Below, piece after piece: positions 1 through 8,081 of a stretch of DNA of 64,000 nt. The stretch's first letter is position 1. Each line of letters begins with the position of its first letter. The DNA is from Actinocorallia aurantiaca. Lineage in GTDB: Bacteria; Actinomycetota; Actinomycetes; Streptosporangiales; Streptosporangiaceae. The stretch covers positions 124,001-188,000 of the forward strand of contig NZ_BAAATZ010000037.1 of the NCBI RefSeq assembly GCF_039533685.1, given 5' to 3'. The notes beneath the pieces were generated by a model, which saw only the letters and a program-made list of their open reading frames with translations, had not been told where the DNA came from and ran no database searches. The position numbers and the translations under genes are program-made.

Positions 1-1
1 C

Positions 2-307
2 TCCGGCGGCACCAGCGGCCTGTCCATCGGCCACGCTTCCCCTGAGGCCGCGGCCGGCGGCAAGATCGCCCTGGTGGAGGACGGCGACCGGATCGTCATC
101 GACATCCCGCGCCGCGTGCTGGAGCTGGACGTGCCCGAGGAGGAGCTGGCCGCCCGCCGCGAGAGGCTGCTGGCCGACGGCGGCTACCGTCCGAAGGACC
201 GCCACCGCCCGGTCAGCGCCGCGCTGCAGGCCTACGCCGCGATGGCCACGTCGGCCTCCACCGGCGCGGCCCGCGACATCTCCCAGCTCGGCGGCGACGG
301 CCGCTGA
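2..307 (+). CDS. ilvD: Dihydroxy-acid dehydratase, C-terminal fragment (5' end outside window)
   Basis: This is the last ~101 codons of dihydroxy-acid dehydratase, the Fe-S enzyme that makes 2-keto acids in valine, isoleucine and leucine synthesis. The visible part opens with SGGTSGLSIGHASPEAAAGG, the strongly conserved C-terminal signature of the IlvD/Edd family, followed by the usual IDIPRRVLELDV segment. The stop is TGA. A hairpin follows 20 bases later and the next gene is convergent, so transcription probably ends here. The N-terminal cluster-binding cysteines lie off the window. Confidence 0.95.
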   Translation, partial: SGGTSGLSIGHASPEAAAGGKIALVEDGDRIVIDIPRRVLELDVPEEELAARRERLLADGGYRPKDRHRPVSAALQAYAAMATSASTGAARDISQLGGDGR

Positions 308-326
308 GCCCGGAATCCGCGAGGTG

Positions 327-354
327 AAGGCCCGTCCCTCAAGGGGCGGGCCTT
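327..354 (+). terminator. Hairpin terminator between ilvD and the convergent zinc-ribbon gene
   Basis: A 12-bp stem (AAGGCCCGTCCC with its partner, one G-U pair) and a TCAA loop lie 20 bases after the ilvD stop. There is no long T tract, as is usual in actinomycetes. It is nearly symmetrical and could serve both converging genes. Confidence 0.75.
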
Positions 355-383
355 CGGCCTGTCGAGCGCGTTCGCAGGGCCGG

Positions 384-602
384 TCAGCCGCAGCAGCCCC
401 CGCCGCAGCAGCCGCCTCCGCCGCCGCCGGAGGGGCGCTGGACCGGGGCGGCCGCACCGCCGGTCACCGCGACGGTGGACAGCAGCTTGACGGTGTCGTC
501 GTGCCCCTCGGGGCAGGCCGCGGGGTCGCCCGAGGCCGACATCGGACGGGACAGCTCGAAGGTGGCTCCGCAGGAGCGGCAGCGGTAGTCATAGCGGGGC
601 AT
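384..602 (-). CDS. FmdB-family zinc ribbon protein
   Basis: A 72-residue protein starting MPRYDYRCRSCGATFEL, the standard FmdB/CxxC_CxxC_SSSS zinc ribbon: CRSC near residue 8 pairs with a later Cys at about residue 30. The C-terminus is a Gly-rich tail holding two CC pairs (GGCCGGGCCG), common in actinobacterial members and possibly metal binding. The molecular role is unknown; the family was named for an amidase-operon regulator. It lies 9 bases after the HNH gene on the same strand. A TAAACT box six bases before the ATG overlaps the HNH stop, so it may also have its own leaderless transcript. Confidence 0.85.
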   Translation of the reverse strand: MPRYDYRCRSCGATFELSRPMSASGDPAACPEGHDDTVKLLSTVAVTGGAAAPVQRPSGGGGGGCCGGGCCG

Positions 603-611
603 GGGCGTAGT

Positions 612-1124
612 TTATGCGGCGGGTTCGCTGACATAGGCGGCCCACTGCGGATCGCCGTCGGAGCCGATCAGGCCGATCAGCCGCCAGTGGGCGCCGCGCG
701 GGACGGCCGGGGGGATGTCCAGGGACCAGCCGAGCTCTTCCAGCAGCCGGTCGGCCTTGCGGTGGTTGCAGGGGGTGCAGGAGGCCACGCAGTTCTCCCA
801 GGTGTGCTGGCCGCCCTTGCTGCGCGGGAGCACGTGGTCGATCGTCTCGGCCTTCTTGCCGCAGTAGACGCAGCGGTAGTTGTCGCGCCGCATGAGCGCG
901 GCCCTGGTCAGCGGGATCCTGGTCCGGAACGGGATGCGGACGTACCGCCTCAGCCTGATCACCGAGGGCACCTGGAGGGAGGTGTTCGCGGACCGCAGGT
1001 GGGCGCCCGAGGAGTCGTGGTGCACGACCTCGGCCTTCTCCCGCAGTACAAGACATACCGCCCGTCTCAGGGACAGGGTCGTCAGTGGTTCATACGTGGC
1101 GTTCAGGAGAAGGACCTGGCGCAT
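612..1124 (-). CDS. HNH endonuclease domain protein
   Basis: A 170-residue protein with a C-terminal HNH nuclease domain: CVYCGKKAETIDHVLPRSKG, then N and CTPCNHRKADR, giving the two CxxC zinc knuckles, the DH metal-binding pair and the final N/H. The N-terminus (MRQVLLLNATYEPL) matches a widespread actinobacterial HNH family of unknown substrate. I chose the ATG at 1124 because GGAGG stands about 7 bases upstream; a longer in-frame extension lacks a ribosome site. Single chromosomal copies like this are housekeeping-like, not obviously restriction genes. Confidence 0.85.
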   Translation of the reverse strand: MRQVLLLNATYEPLTTLSLRRAVCLVLREKAEVVHHDSSGAHLRSANTSLQVPSVIRLRRYVRIPFRTRIPLTRAALMRRDNYRCVYCGKKAETIDHVLPRSKGGQHTWENCVASCTPCNHRKADRLLEELGWSLDIPPAVPRGAHWRLIGLIGSDGDPQWAAYVSEPAA

Positions 1125-1473
1125 CAGCCCGCCTCCACCCGGAGGTGAGGGTCGGACGGCGCCCGCCTCGTTCGCCTTCGTCGTCGTTCGCGGTCCGCTC
1201 TTCCGCGGGTCCGGCCGCACAGAGAGTCACGCGGCCGGGCGCCTGGCTCGGCCGAATCCGATGCATCCGCCACGAGGACCTCCTCCGGGCAGGGCTACCA
1301 GATGGAGTCGACGACTCCACTCTGTCAACAGTGTGACCAATGAGAAGCGGTTCGCGCTACCCCTTTATGCCCCGTTCAAGAAGGTCACAGTCATGTCCGG
1401 AAGGAGAGGATCACCTTCGGACGGGCGGCCGGGAAGCAGATCATGCGCCTCTCCGCTGAGTAGGCTGACCTTC
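1125..1473. promoter_or_regulatory. Divergent intergenic region between HNH and prolyl oligopeptidase genes
   Basis: These 349 bases separate two diverging genes and hold no convincing ORF. A TAGGCT hexamer at 1461-1466 sits 7 bases before the oligopeptidase ATG, where a leaderless -10 box would be; there is no Shine-Dalgarno sequence before that ATG. No clear -35 was found. Confidence 0.5.
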
Positions 1474-3546
1474 ATGGACTACCCGGCAGCGCACCGTCAG
1501 GACATCGTCGAAGAGCTCCACGGACACGAGGTCTCCGACCCGTACCGCTGGCTGGAGGAGGCGCAGAGCGCCGAGACCAAGGAGTGGCTGCAGGCCCAGG
1601 ACGAGCTGTTCCACGCCCATGTGGACGCCCTGCCGGGCCGCGAGCGGCTCCGGGCCAGGATCACCGAGCTGCTCGGCTCGGGCAGCATCTCGGCTCCCAT
1701 CTGGCGGGGCGACCGGTACTTCTTCATGCGCCGCACCGCCGAGCAGGAGCTCTCCGTCCTGTACACCGTCGACCCCGACGGCACCGAGCGGGCGCTGATC
1801 GACCCGATCGCGCTGGACGCCTCGGGCACCACCACCCTGGACGCCTGGCAGCCCGACAAGGAGGGCCGCCTGCTGGCCTACCAGTTGTCGGTCGGCGGCG
1901 ACGAGGAGTCCAAGCTGTCGGTCATGGACGTGGCCACCGGGGACACCGTCGAGGGCCCCATCGACCGCTGCCGCTACAGCAACATCGCCTGGCTGCCCGG
2001 CGGCGAGGCGTTCTACTACGTGCGCCGGCTGCCCGGGGACCAGGTGCCCGAGGGCGAGGACCAGTACCACCGCCGGGTCTACCTGCACCGCCTGGGCACC
2101 GACCCGGACCGCGACGACGTGCTCATCTTCGGCGACGGCATGGAGAAGACCAACTACTACGGGGTCTCCGTCAGCCGCGACGGCCGCTGGCTGACCATCT
2201 CGGCCTCCCGCGGCACCGCGCCCCGCAACGACCTCTGGTACTCCGACCTGTCCTCCAGCCCTCTGGAGAGCCCCGAGCTCAAGCCCGTCCAGCTCGACGT
2301 GGACGCCCAGACCGGAGTGCACTTCGGACGCGACGGGCGGGCCTACATCTTCACCGACCGGGACGCCCCGCGCGCCCGTCTGGCCGTCGCGGACCCGTCC
2401 GACCTGGCGTACGAGAACTGGACGGACCTGCTCCCCGAGGACGGCGAGGCGGTCCTCAGCGACTTCGCCATCCTCGACGACCTGGAGCGCCCGGTCCTGC
2501 TCGCGGGCTGGACCAGGCACGCCGTCAGCGAGATCAGCGTCCACGACCTGGCCACGGGAGAGCGGCTGGGCGAGGTCCCGCTGCCCGGCCTGGGCTCCAT
2601 CGGCGGCCTGGTCGAACGGCCCGAGGGCGGCCACGAGGCGTGGTTCGGCTACACCGACAGCGTCACCCCGGGCGGGGTCCAGCACTACGACGCCCGCACC
2701 GGGGAGACGGACCTGTGGGCGGCGCCTCCCGGCAGCGTCGAGGTCCCGCCGGTGGAGGCCCGCCAGATCGCCTACACCTCCGCGGACGGCACGACCGTGC
2801 GGATGCTGGTGCTCGGCAGCCTGGAGGGCGGGCCGAAGCCGACCATCCTGTACGGCTACGGAGGCTTCAACGTCTCGCTGACCCCGGCCTACTCCGCGGG
2901 CATCCTCTCCTGGGTGGAGGCCGGCGGCGTCTACGCCATCGCCAACCTGCGCGGCGGGTCCGAGGAGGGCGAGGAGTGGCACCGCGCCGGGATGCTCGGC
3001 AACAAGCAGAACGTCTTCGACGACTTCCACGCCGCCGCCGAGCGGCTCATCGCCGACGGCTGGACGACCGCGGAGCAGCTGGCCGTGTCCGGCGGATCCA
3101 ACGGCGGGCTGCTCGTCGGCGCGGCGCTCACCCAGCGGCCCGAGCTGTACGCGGCGGTCGTCTGCTCCGCCCCGCTCCTGGACATGGTCCGGTACGAGAA
3201 GTTCGGCCTGGGCCAGACGTGGAACGTGGAGTACGGCTCGGCCGAGGATCCCGAGCAGTTCGAGTGGCTGCTGGGCTACTCCCCCTACCACCACGTCAAG
3301 GAGGGCGTCGCCTACCCCGCGACGCTGTTCACGGTGTTCGAGAGCGACACCCGGGTCGACCCGCTGCACGCCCGCAAGATGTGCGCCGCGCTCCAGCACG
3401 CCGTCTCCGGGCTGCCGGAGGGCGGCCCGGTCCTGCTGCGCAACGAGGCCGAGGTGGGCCACGGCGCGCGTTCGCTGAGCCGCACCGTGGACCTCTCGGT
3501 CGACACCATGTCCTTCATGGCCCGCCACACCGGACTCGACCTCTGA
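1474..3546 (+). CDS. Prolyl oligopeptidase (S9A family)
   Basis: A 690-residue cytosolic serine peptidase that cuts short peptides after proline. Length and architecture match the family: an N-terminal seven-bladed propeller (about residues 70-400) and a C-terminal alpha/beta-hydrolase domain. The nucleophile is the Ser in GGSNGGLL (about residue 547), the Asp is in ESDTRVDPLHARK and the His in EVGHGARS. There is no signal peptide. The start was set at MDYPAAHRQDIVEELHG, the usual N-terminus; upstream in-frame codons are not protein-like. It is monocistronic and closed by a strong hairpin. Confidence 0.93.
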   Translation: MDYPAAHRQDIVEELHGHEVSDPYRWLEEAQSAETKEWLQAQDELFHAHVDALPGRERLRARITELLGSGSISAPIWRGDRYFFMRRTAEQELSVLYTVDPDGTERALIDPIALDASGTTTLDAWQPDKEGRLLAYQLSVGGDEESKLSVMDVATGDTVEGPIDRCRYSNIAWLPGGEAFYYVRRLPGDQVPEGEDQYHRRVYLHRLGTDPDRDDVLIFGDGMEKTNYYGVSVSRDGRWLTISASRGTAPRNDLWYSDLSSSPLESPELKPVQLDVDAQTGVHFGRDGRAYIFTDRDAPRARLAVADPSDLAYENWTDLLPEDGEAVLSDFAILDDLERPVLLAGWTRHAVSEISVHDLATGERLGEVPLPGLGSIGGLVERPEGGHEAWFGYTDSVTPGGVQHYDARTGETDLWAAPPGSVEVPPVEARQIAYTSADGTTVRMLVLGSLEGGPKPTILYGYGGFNVSLTPAYSAGILSWVEAGGVYAIANLRGGSEEGEEWHRAGMLGNKQNVFDDFHAAAERLIADGWTTAEQLAVSGGSNGGLLVGAALTQRPELYAAVVCSAPLLDMVRYEKFGLGQTWNVEYGSAEDPEQFEWLLGYSPYHHVKEGVAYPATLFTVFESDTRVDPLHARKMCAALQHAVSGLPEGGPVLLRNEAEVGHGARSLSRTVDLSVDTMSFMARHTGLDL

Positions 3547-3566
3547 CGGTTCTCACGGCCGACCGA

Positions 3567-3598
3567 CCGGCGCCGTTCCCCGAGGGGAGCGGCGCCGG
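3567..3598 (+). terminator. Strong hairpin terminator after prolyl oligopeptidase
   Basis: A 15-bp stem (CCGGCGCCGTTCCCC and its partner, one wobble pair) with a two-base loop lies 20 bases after the stop. The next gene ends on the opposite strand at 3624, so it can act in both directions. Confidence 0.85.
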
Positions 3599-3623
3599 AG
3601 GGGTCAGGAGGCCGGAACGTTCC

Positions 3624-4109
3624 TCACAGGAACTTCTCCCCGTAGATGTTCACGATCCCGTTGATCGTCCTACGGCTGGTCTCCTTCCAGCCGAACTTCT
3701 GGTAGAGCTGCAGCGCCGCCCCCTGGAACTCGGTGGTGTCGCCGACGAGCCTGCCGTAGCCGAGGCCGCTCGCCCGCTCCTCCAGCGCCGTGAGCATGGC
3801 GGCTCCGTAGCCGTGGCGCTGCAGCTCCGGACGGACCCGCAGCCGGACGAGCTCGCCCGTCCAGGAGTCCACCCGGCGCAGGCCGCCCATCGCGACGGGC
3901 TCGCCCTCACGGACACCGACGAGGAACTCCCCCGTGCCGTCCTGCAGGTAGAGCTCTTCCAGCCGGTGCAGATCGTGCTCGTAGTAGACGCCGTCGCCGG
4001 GCCGCAGCCCGATCCTGGCCAGGCCCTCACGGTGCAGGAACAGCACCTCGGCGTGGTCCTCCGGCAGGTAGCGGCGCACGAGCAGGTCGCCGAACCACCG
4101 GACGGGCAT
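3624..4109 (-). CDS. GNAT-family N-acetyltransferase
   Basis: A 161-residue acetyl-CoA-dependent acyltransferase. The acetyl-CoA-binding motif A is seen as VRPELQRHGYGAAML (a version of Q/RxxGxG/A), preceded by the beta-4 strand WTGELVRLRV and followed by LYQKFGWKE, the usual C-terminal beta bulge. The substrate cannot be told. The ATG at 4109 opens MPVRWFGDLLVRRY, a normal GNAT beginning; the longer open frame overlaps the upstream regulator and is discarded. It starts 47 bases after the regulator stop and is probably co-transcribed with it. Confidence 0.88.
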   Translation of the reverse strand: MPVRWFGDLLVRRYLPEDHAEVLFLHREGLARIGLRPGDGVYYEHDLHRLEELYLQDGTGEFLVGVREGEPVAMGGLRRVDSWTGELVRLRVRPELQRHGYGAAMLTALEERASGLGYGRLVGDTTEFQGAALQLYQKFGWKETSRRTINGIVNIYGEKFL

Positions 4110-4156
4110 GACCTCGGCGCGCCGGACCCCCGCGTTGCCGACCGGTCCCGCCGCGC

Positions 4157-5776
4157 TCAAACCAGGTCCGCCGGGGACCCCGAGCCCTCGCCGGGCGTCA
4201 GCGGCCTCTGGACCGACGGGCCGGCCAGCGCCTCCCGCAGCTCCCTCAACTCGGGCAGGTCGCCGTGCTGCTGCTGGACGGCCGCCGCGAGCTGGCGGGC
4301 CCGATGCATGAGGATGTCGGAGCGGTGCTCGGGCTCGAGTTCCATGATGGCCTCGCGGGCCCGGGACGCCGCCTGGTCGGGCTCTCCCGCGTACATGGAG
4401 CACGCGGCCCGGTCGAGCTTGACGAGGGTGCGGTCGATGACCTCCGTCGGAGAATAGAGGGTCAGCGCGTACCGGAGCACTTCCTCCCCCTTCTGGTGGT
4501 CGCCGAGGTTGGTGTAGGTGTCCCCTTCGTAGAAGGACATCTGCCGGTCGGTGAAGCCGAACACCAGATCCGTGGTGTCGTTCTTGGAGAGCTGGTCGAA
4601 CACCGCCCTCCCGCGCACGAGGGCGCGGCGTGCGGTCGGCGCCGCGTCGGAGCGGCCGCGCAGGGCGAGCTGGCCCAGCGCGCGCGCCTCCACGGCGGGA
4701 GCCATGGCCGCGGCGACGTTGGGGGTGCGGCCGGCCAGGTCCTGGGCCTTGCGGGCCAGGTGCAGCGCCTCCCGGGGGTCTCCGTAGTACAGCGGGAGGA
4801 GCGCCTCGCGCACGGTCACCCAGGAGCGCAGGCTTCGGTCGCCGGTCTCGTCCGCCGCCGTCCGCGCGGTGCGGAAGAACGAGCGGGCCAGCCGGTGGTC
4901 ACCGAGATTGATCATGATCAGTCCGGAGATCCCGGACAGCTGCGCGGCTATCCGGCACAGCCTCTCCTGGAGCTCGATCGGCTGACGCTGTTCGCAAAGG
5001 CGCCGGACCTCACTGAAGTCCAGTAGAACGTCACAGAGCATCCTCAGGGACGGGGTCGACTGGTACGACTGCCCGTATCCGAGGATCGTCTCCTCCCACT
5101 GGTCGAGCATCGTGGGCGATACCGTCGCGTTCACGAGGGTGTCGTCCATCTTCCTGCGGAGCTGGTCCACAGCTCCGAGGAACTGGCCGTCGAGCGCCAC
5201 GCCCGCCCCGGCCAGCAACTGCAGAAGTGTCCGGCGAAGCACGACGTCCTCCTCTCCTAGGTCTATCGAGCCGGAGGCCTCGGCGCGGTGAGGCCCCCCC
5301 TCGAGTTGCTGGTTGATCCAGCGGCGGTCGAGGACCGCGCCGATCAGGGTCTCCGACTCGTCCCGGATCGCCGACAGCTGCGTGCCGGCGCCGAAACGCT
5401 GTTCATGGCCCCGTCCGCAGACACAGGGGCCCTGGTAACCGAGATCGCCGGGCTCGACGCGATAGACCAGGCAGAGATAGTGCAGGTACTCCGGACCCGG
5501 GCGCTTGTAGCCGCTCTCGTAGGCGGACAGCAGGGTCTCCCCGATCTTCGGGGGCGGCTTGCCGTCCATCTCGTAGAGCGCCCGCATCTGTGCCACCACG
5601 TCCGAGAGCGCCACCCCGAGGGCCAGGCGGTGGGCTTTGATCCGGCTCGTGCTGAACAGAGGACCGCACTGTTCAGCGATCTCCGCCGCTATCTGAGTGG
5701 CGCTCAGACCGCGGGCCAAGCCCTGCGCGCGCATCCAGCGCGCCCGCTCTGCTTCTTTCTGGGGGGGTTCTGCCAT
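4157..5776 (-). CDS. Large XRE-type transcriptional regulator with helical-repeat C-terminal region
   Basis: A 539-residue protein. Residues ~20-110 hold an unusual N-terminal helix-turn-helix: LSATQIAAEIAEQCG and IGETLLSAYESGYKRPGPEYL resemble the recognition and dimer helices of XRE proteins. A short Cys-containing segment (GPCVCGRGHEQRF) follows. The remaining ~400 residues are helical, TPR-like (for example LGDHRLARSFFRTARTAADE), as in actinomycete regulators that bind signal peptides or small molecules. A GAGGAG site precedes the ATG. It faces a small gene across a 355-base gap, a typical arrangement for regulator and target. Confidence 0.8.
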   Translation of the reverse strand: MAEPPQKEAERARWMRAQGLARGLSATQIAAEIAEQCGPLFSTSRIKAHRLALGVALSDVVAQMRALYEMDGKPPPKIGETLLSAYESGYKRPGPEYLHYLCLVYRVEPGDLGYQGPCVCGRGHEQRFGAGTQLSAIRDESETLIGAVLDRRWINQQLEGGPHRAEASGSIDLGEEDVVLRRTLLQLLAGAGVALDGQFLGAVDQLRRKMDDTLVNATVSPTMLDQWEETILGYGQSYQSTPSLRMLCDVLLDFSEVRRLCEQRQPIELQERLCRIAAQLSGISGLIMINLGDHRLARSFFRTARTAADETGDRSLRSWVTVREALLPLYYGDPREALHLARKAQDLAGRTPNVAAAMAPAVEARALGQLALRGRSDAAPTARRALVRGRAVFDQLSKNDTTDLVFGFTDRQMSFYEGDTYTNLGDHQKGEEVLRYALTLYSPTEVIDRTLVKLDRAACSMYAGEPDQAASRAREAIMELEPEHRSDILMHRARQLAAAVQQQHGDLPELRELREALAGPSVQRPLTPGEGSGSPADLV

Positions 5777-6131
5777 CCGTGCCGGCTCCTCACCACTCGC
5801 CGGGTGTGTGCAACGTCACCACTCTGCACTCCCCCGAGCGTTGGCGACCGGTTTTCTCGGTCAGTTGCCATAATTGATACAGCACTCACAAGGTAACCCT
5901 GCGTATCGCGGCAGGCCAACCGTCTCCCAAGAATCCGGACCGCGCCGGGAGCAACAAGTCTCCCCGCAGCTCAGGATCCTGGAACCCGGGGGGAAGAACG
6001 TTCCACCGGGGTGGAGGAAACCCCTCCGACGGCAGAGATCACACCCTTGACCGCGCACCCCGGGCTTGCAATTCTCTGCTGGCAGCAGGCGATGACGAAA
6101 GTTTCGCAATCGACTCCGAGGGGGGTGCCGG
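5777..6131. promoter_or_regulatory. Divergent regulatory region between XRE regulator and small ORF
   Basis: This 355-base gap has a locally AT-richer core (about 5855-5895) and a perfect 8-bp palindrome GAACGTTC near 5996-6003 flanked by GGAAC/TTCC half-sites. No good -35/-10 pair was assignable on either strand. It likely carries both promoters and the operator of the XRE regulator. Confidence 0.4.
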
Positions 6132-6413
6132 GTGGTCGGCGAAGAGCGGGTCGCCTACCTCGAGGAACTGGTCCACGCACTGGACGCTCGCGGTCTGGTG
6201 GCACGAGTGGTGCACACCCGCTCAGGACCGGCCTTCCTCAGGGTCGTCAATCCCGATGCCGCGAGCCTGACCGAGAACGTCACCTGCGCTCCCGGCCCCG
6301 GCACCGCCGAGCACTACTTCTGGTGGAGCTGGGGCGAACGACTCCACAGGGTCGACGAACCGGACGCGGCCGCCCGAAAGGTGGCCCGCGTCCTGGAACC
6401 GAAGACCGTCTAG
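6132..6413 (+). CDS. Small uncharacterised protein beside the XRE regulator
   Basis: A 93-residue soluble protein with a GTG start preceded by a GGGGG-type ribosome site. The sequence (VAYLEELVHALDARGLVARV, a beta stretch, then EHYFWWSWGERL and DEPDAAARKVARVLEP) suggests a small alpha/beta protein without membrane segments or Cys motifs. I recognise proteins of this shape next to XRE regulators in actinomycetes, but not a function. It is the likely direct partner or target of the divergent regulator. Strong hairpins follow it immediately. Confidence 0.7.
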   Translation: MVGEERVAYLEELVHALDARGLVARVVHTRSGPAFLRVVNPDAASLTENVTCAPGPGTAEHYFWWSWGERLHRVDEPDAAARKVARVLEPKTV

Positions 6414-6421
6414 ACCCGGGT

Positions 6422-6473
6422 GGGTTCCCCAGGGGCCGGCACCAGGCGCGGAGGCCGGTGCCCCGGGGAACCC
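6422..6473 (+). terminator. First of three tandem hairpins
   Basis: GGGTTCCCC pairs with GGGGAACCC, and inside that GGCACC pairs with GGTGCC. It lies 8 bases after the small ORF stop and is the best candidate for its terminator. Confidence 0.75.
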
Positions 6474-6487
6474 GCCCGCACCACTCC

Positions 6488-6527
6488 GGGTGCGAGCGGC
6501 GCCCGCCACCGGCAGCCGCTCGCACCC
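6488..6527. repeat. Second tandem hairpin, perfect 13-bp inverted repeat
   Basis: GGGTGCGAGCGGC and its exact reverse complement enclose a 14-base loop. It is separate in sequence from the hairpins on either side. Confidence 0.7.
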
Positions 6528-6533
6528 TCCTTG

Positions 6534-6575
6534 GGCACGCATCCGAATCAGGCCGGAGGGGGCCGGATGCGTGCC
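6534..6575. repeat. Third tandem hairpin, perfect 12-bp inverted repeat
   Basis: GGCACGCATCCG and its exact reverse complement enclose an 18-base loop. It lies about 100 bases upstream of the MscS-type gene, so it could be in that gene's leader or be a further terminator. Confidence 0.65.
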
Positions 6576-6681
6576 GGTACCCTCCCCGGGACGACAGGTA
6601 GGCCTGCCGTCGCGACATGTACGACCCGATCGTGCCCGTCCCTTACGATCTGTTCCGTACCAAGTCGCACGATTTCGGCGG

Positions 6682-7668
6682 ATGCCGCCGGCCGACCCGG
6701 GGAGGGTCCTTCTGTTCTCCATCGGCGAACCGATTCCCAAGGACATCTGTGACGCCAAGCCCAGCGTGGCGTGCCGAAGCGCTTGGAACCTCTCCCGAAG
6801 CGAGGATTTCACCCGCTTCTTCCACAACTGGCTCGACGGGCTGGTCACCGCGCTGATGTGGGCGGTCATGGCCTTCCTCCTGGCCATGGTCGTCCGGTAC
6901 TACCTCCACCGGCTGATCACGCGGGTCACCAACCGGATCGCCCTGGGCACCGTGCCGGGCCGGACGCGGGCCAAGCCCCAGACCACCGCGGCCGCGCTGG
7001 TGAACGAGCGGCGCAGGCAGCGCATGGAGACGCTGAGCTCGGTGCTGCGCAGCATCGCCTCCGTGGTCATCTACGGTGTGGCGCTCTTCACCGTGCTGGG
7101 CGAGATCGGGCTGAACCTCACCCCCATCCTCACCGGCGCCACCGTGGTCGGCGCCGCGGTCGCCTTCGGCGCCCAGAACACGATCAAGGACCTGCTGGCC
7201 GGCCTGTTCATGCTGCTGGAGGACCAGTACGGGGTGGGCGACGTCGTCGACACCGGCTCGGCCAAGGGCACCGTCGAGGCGGTCTCGCTGCGCATCACCC
7301 GGCTGCGGGACGTCAACGGGGTGGTCTGGTACGTGCGCAACGGCGAGATCAACCGATTGGGCAACGAGTCCCAGAACTGGGGCCGCGCCCTCCTGGACGT
7401 GCCGATCGCCCCCGACCAGAACGTCGACGACATCCGGAAGCTGCTCCAGGAGACCGCGGACGCCCTCGTCGCCGACCCCGACTGGGAGGAGCTGATCCTG
7501 GAGGAGCCGTCCGTCTGGGGCGTCCAGGCGCTCACCAACGACGCGGTGGTCGTCCGGGTGACGATCAAGACGGCCCCGAACCAGCAGCACAAGGTCACCC
7601 GCGAGTTGAGGGCCCGGGTGAAGCGGGCGTTCGACGAAGCGGGCGTGAGTCTGGGCAGCCTGGCATAG
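6682..7668 (+). CDS. Small-conductance mechanosensitive channel (MscS family)
   Basis: An inner-membrane channel of ~328 residues that would relieve turgor on hypo-osmotic shock. Hydrophobic segments lie at about residues 51-75, 120-140 and 147-180; the last is the pore helix, rich in Gly/Ala (GATVVGAAVAFGAQ). It is followed by the MscS beta domain (DQYGVGDVVDTGSAKGTVEA, ending NGEINRLGNES). The start is uncertain: ATG 6682 is the best canonical codon, but GGGGAGG at about 6698 could serve a start ~20 residues later. A longer open frame would run through the hairpins and is unlikely. Confidence 0.88.
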   Translation: MPPADPGRVLLFSIGEPIPKDICDAKPSVACRSAWNLSRSEDFTRFFHNWLDGLVTALMWAVMAFLLAMVVRYYLHRLITRVTNRIALGTVPGRTRAKPQTTAAALVNERRRQRMETLSSVLRSIASVVIYGVALFTVLGEIGLNLTPILTGATVVGAAVAFGAQNTIKDLLAGLFMLLEDQYGVGDVVDTGSAKGTVEAVSLRITRLRDVNGVVWYVRNGEINRLGNESQNWGRALLDVPIAPDQNVDDIRKLLQETADALVADPDWEELILEEPSVWGVQALTNDAVVVRVTIKTAPNQQHKVTRELRARVKRAFDEAGVSLGSLA

Positions 7669-7679
7669 GCTGGGGAACG

Positions 7680-8063
7680 ATGAGCCAAAAGGTGACCTTC
7701 TATGAGGCCGTGGGCGGCGAGGAGACCTTCCGTCGTCTTGTCCACCGGTTCTACCAGGGCGTGGCGGGCGACCCCGTCCTGCGCCCCCTGTATCCCGAGG
7801 AGGACCTCGGGCCGGCCGAAGAACGCTTCCGCCTGTTCCTCATGCAGTACTGGGGAGGGCCGGGCACCTACAGCGAGCAGCGGGGCCACCCCCGGCTGCG
7901 GATGCGGCACGCGCCGTTCGAGATCGGAGAGCGCGAGCGGGACGCCTGGCTGCGCCACATGCGCGACGCGGTGGACGAACTGGACCTTCATCCGCAAGCC
8001 GCCGAGATGCTCTGGGACTACCTCTCCCGAGCCGCCTACAGTCTGGTGAACTCCGAGGCCTGA
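7680..8063 (+). CDS. glbO: Group II truncated haemoglobin
   Basis: A 127-residue haem protein of the trHbO type, usually linked to oxygen or NO handling near the membrane. Visible landmarks are FYEAVGGEETFRRLVHRFYQ, the proximal His region LRMRHAPFEIG and the group II Trp in RDAWLRHMRDAV; YWGGP is typical of the E helix region. The stop of the upstream channel gene lies 12 bases before, and that stop is part of a TAGGCT box 8 bases before the ATG, so a leaderless promoter is possible. GGGGAA also offers a ribosome site. Confidence 0.93.
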   Translation: MSQKVTFYEAVGGEETFRRLVHRFYQGVAGDPVLRPLYPEEDLGPAEERFRLFLMQYWGGPGTYSEQRGHPRLRMRHAPFEIGERERDAWLRHMRDAVDELDLHPQAAEMLWDYLSRAAYSLVNSEA

Positions 8064-8081
8064 GCGGGTAGATCGTCCCTC

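Noticed and set aside
1441..3528. 695-codon frame antisense to prolyl oligopeptidase
   Set aside because: High-GC shadow; no recognisable domain, while the sense strand holds a complete enzyme.
6490..6681. N-terminal extension of the MscS gene
   Set aside because: It would run through two perfect hairpins and is Arg/Pro-rich; no family member has such an extension.
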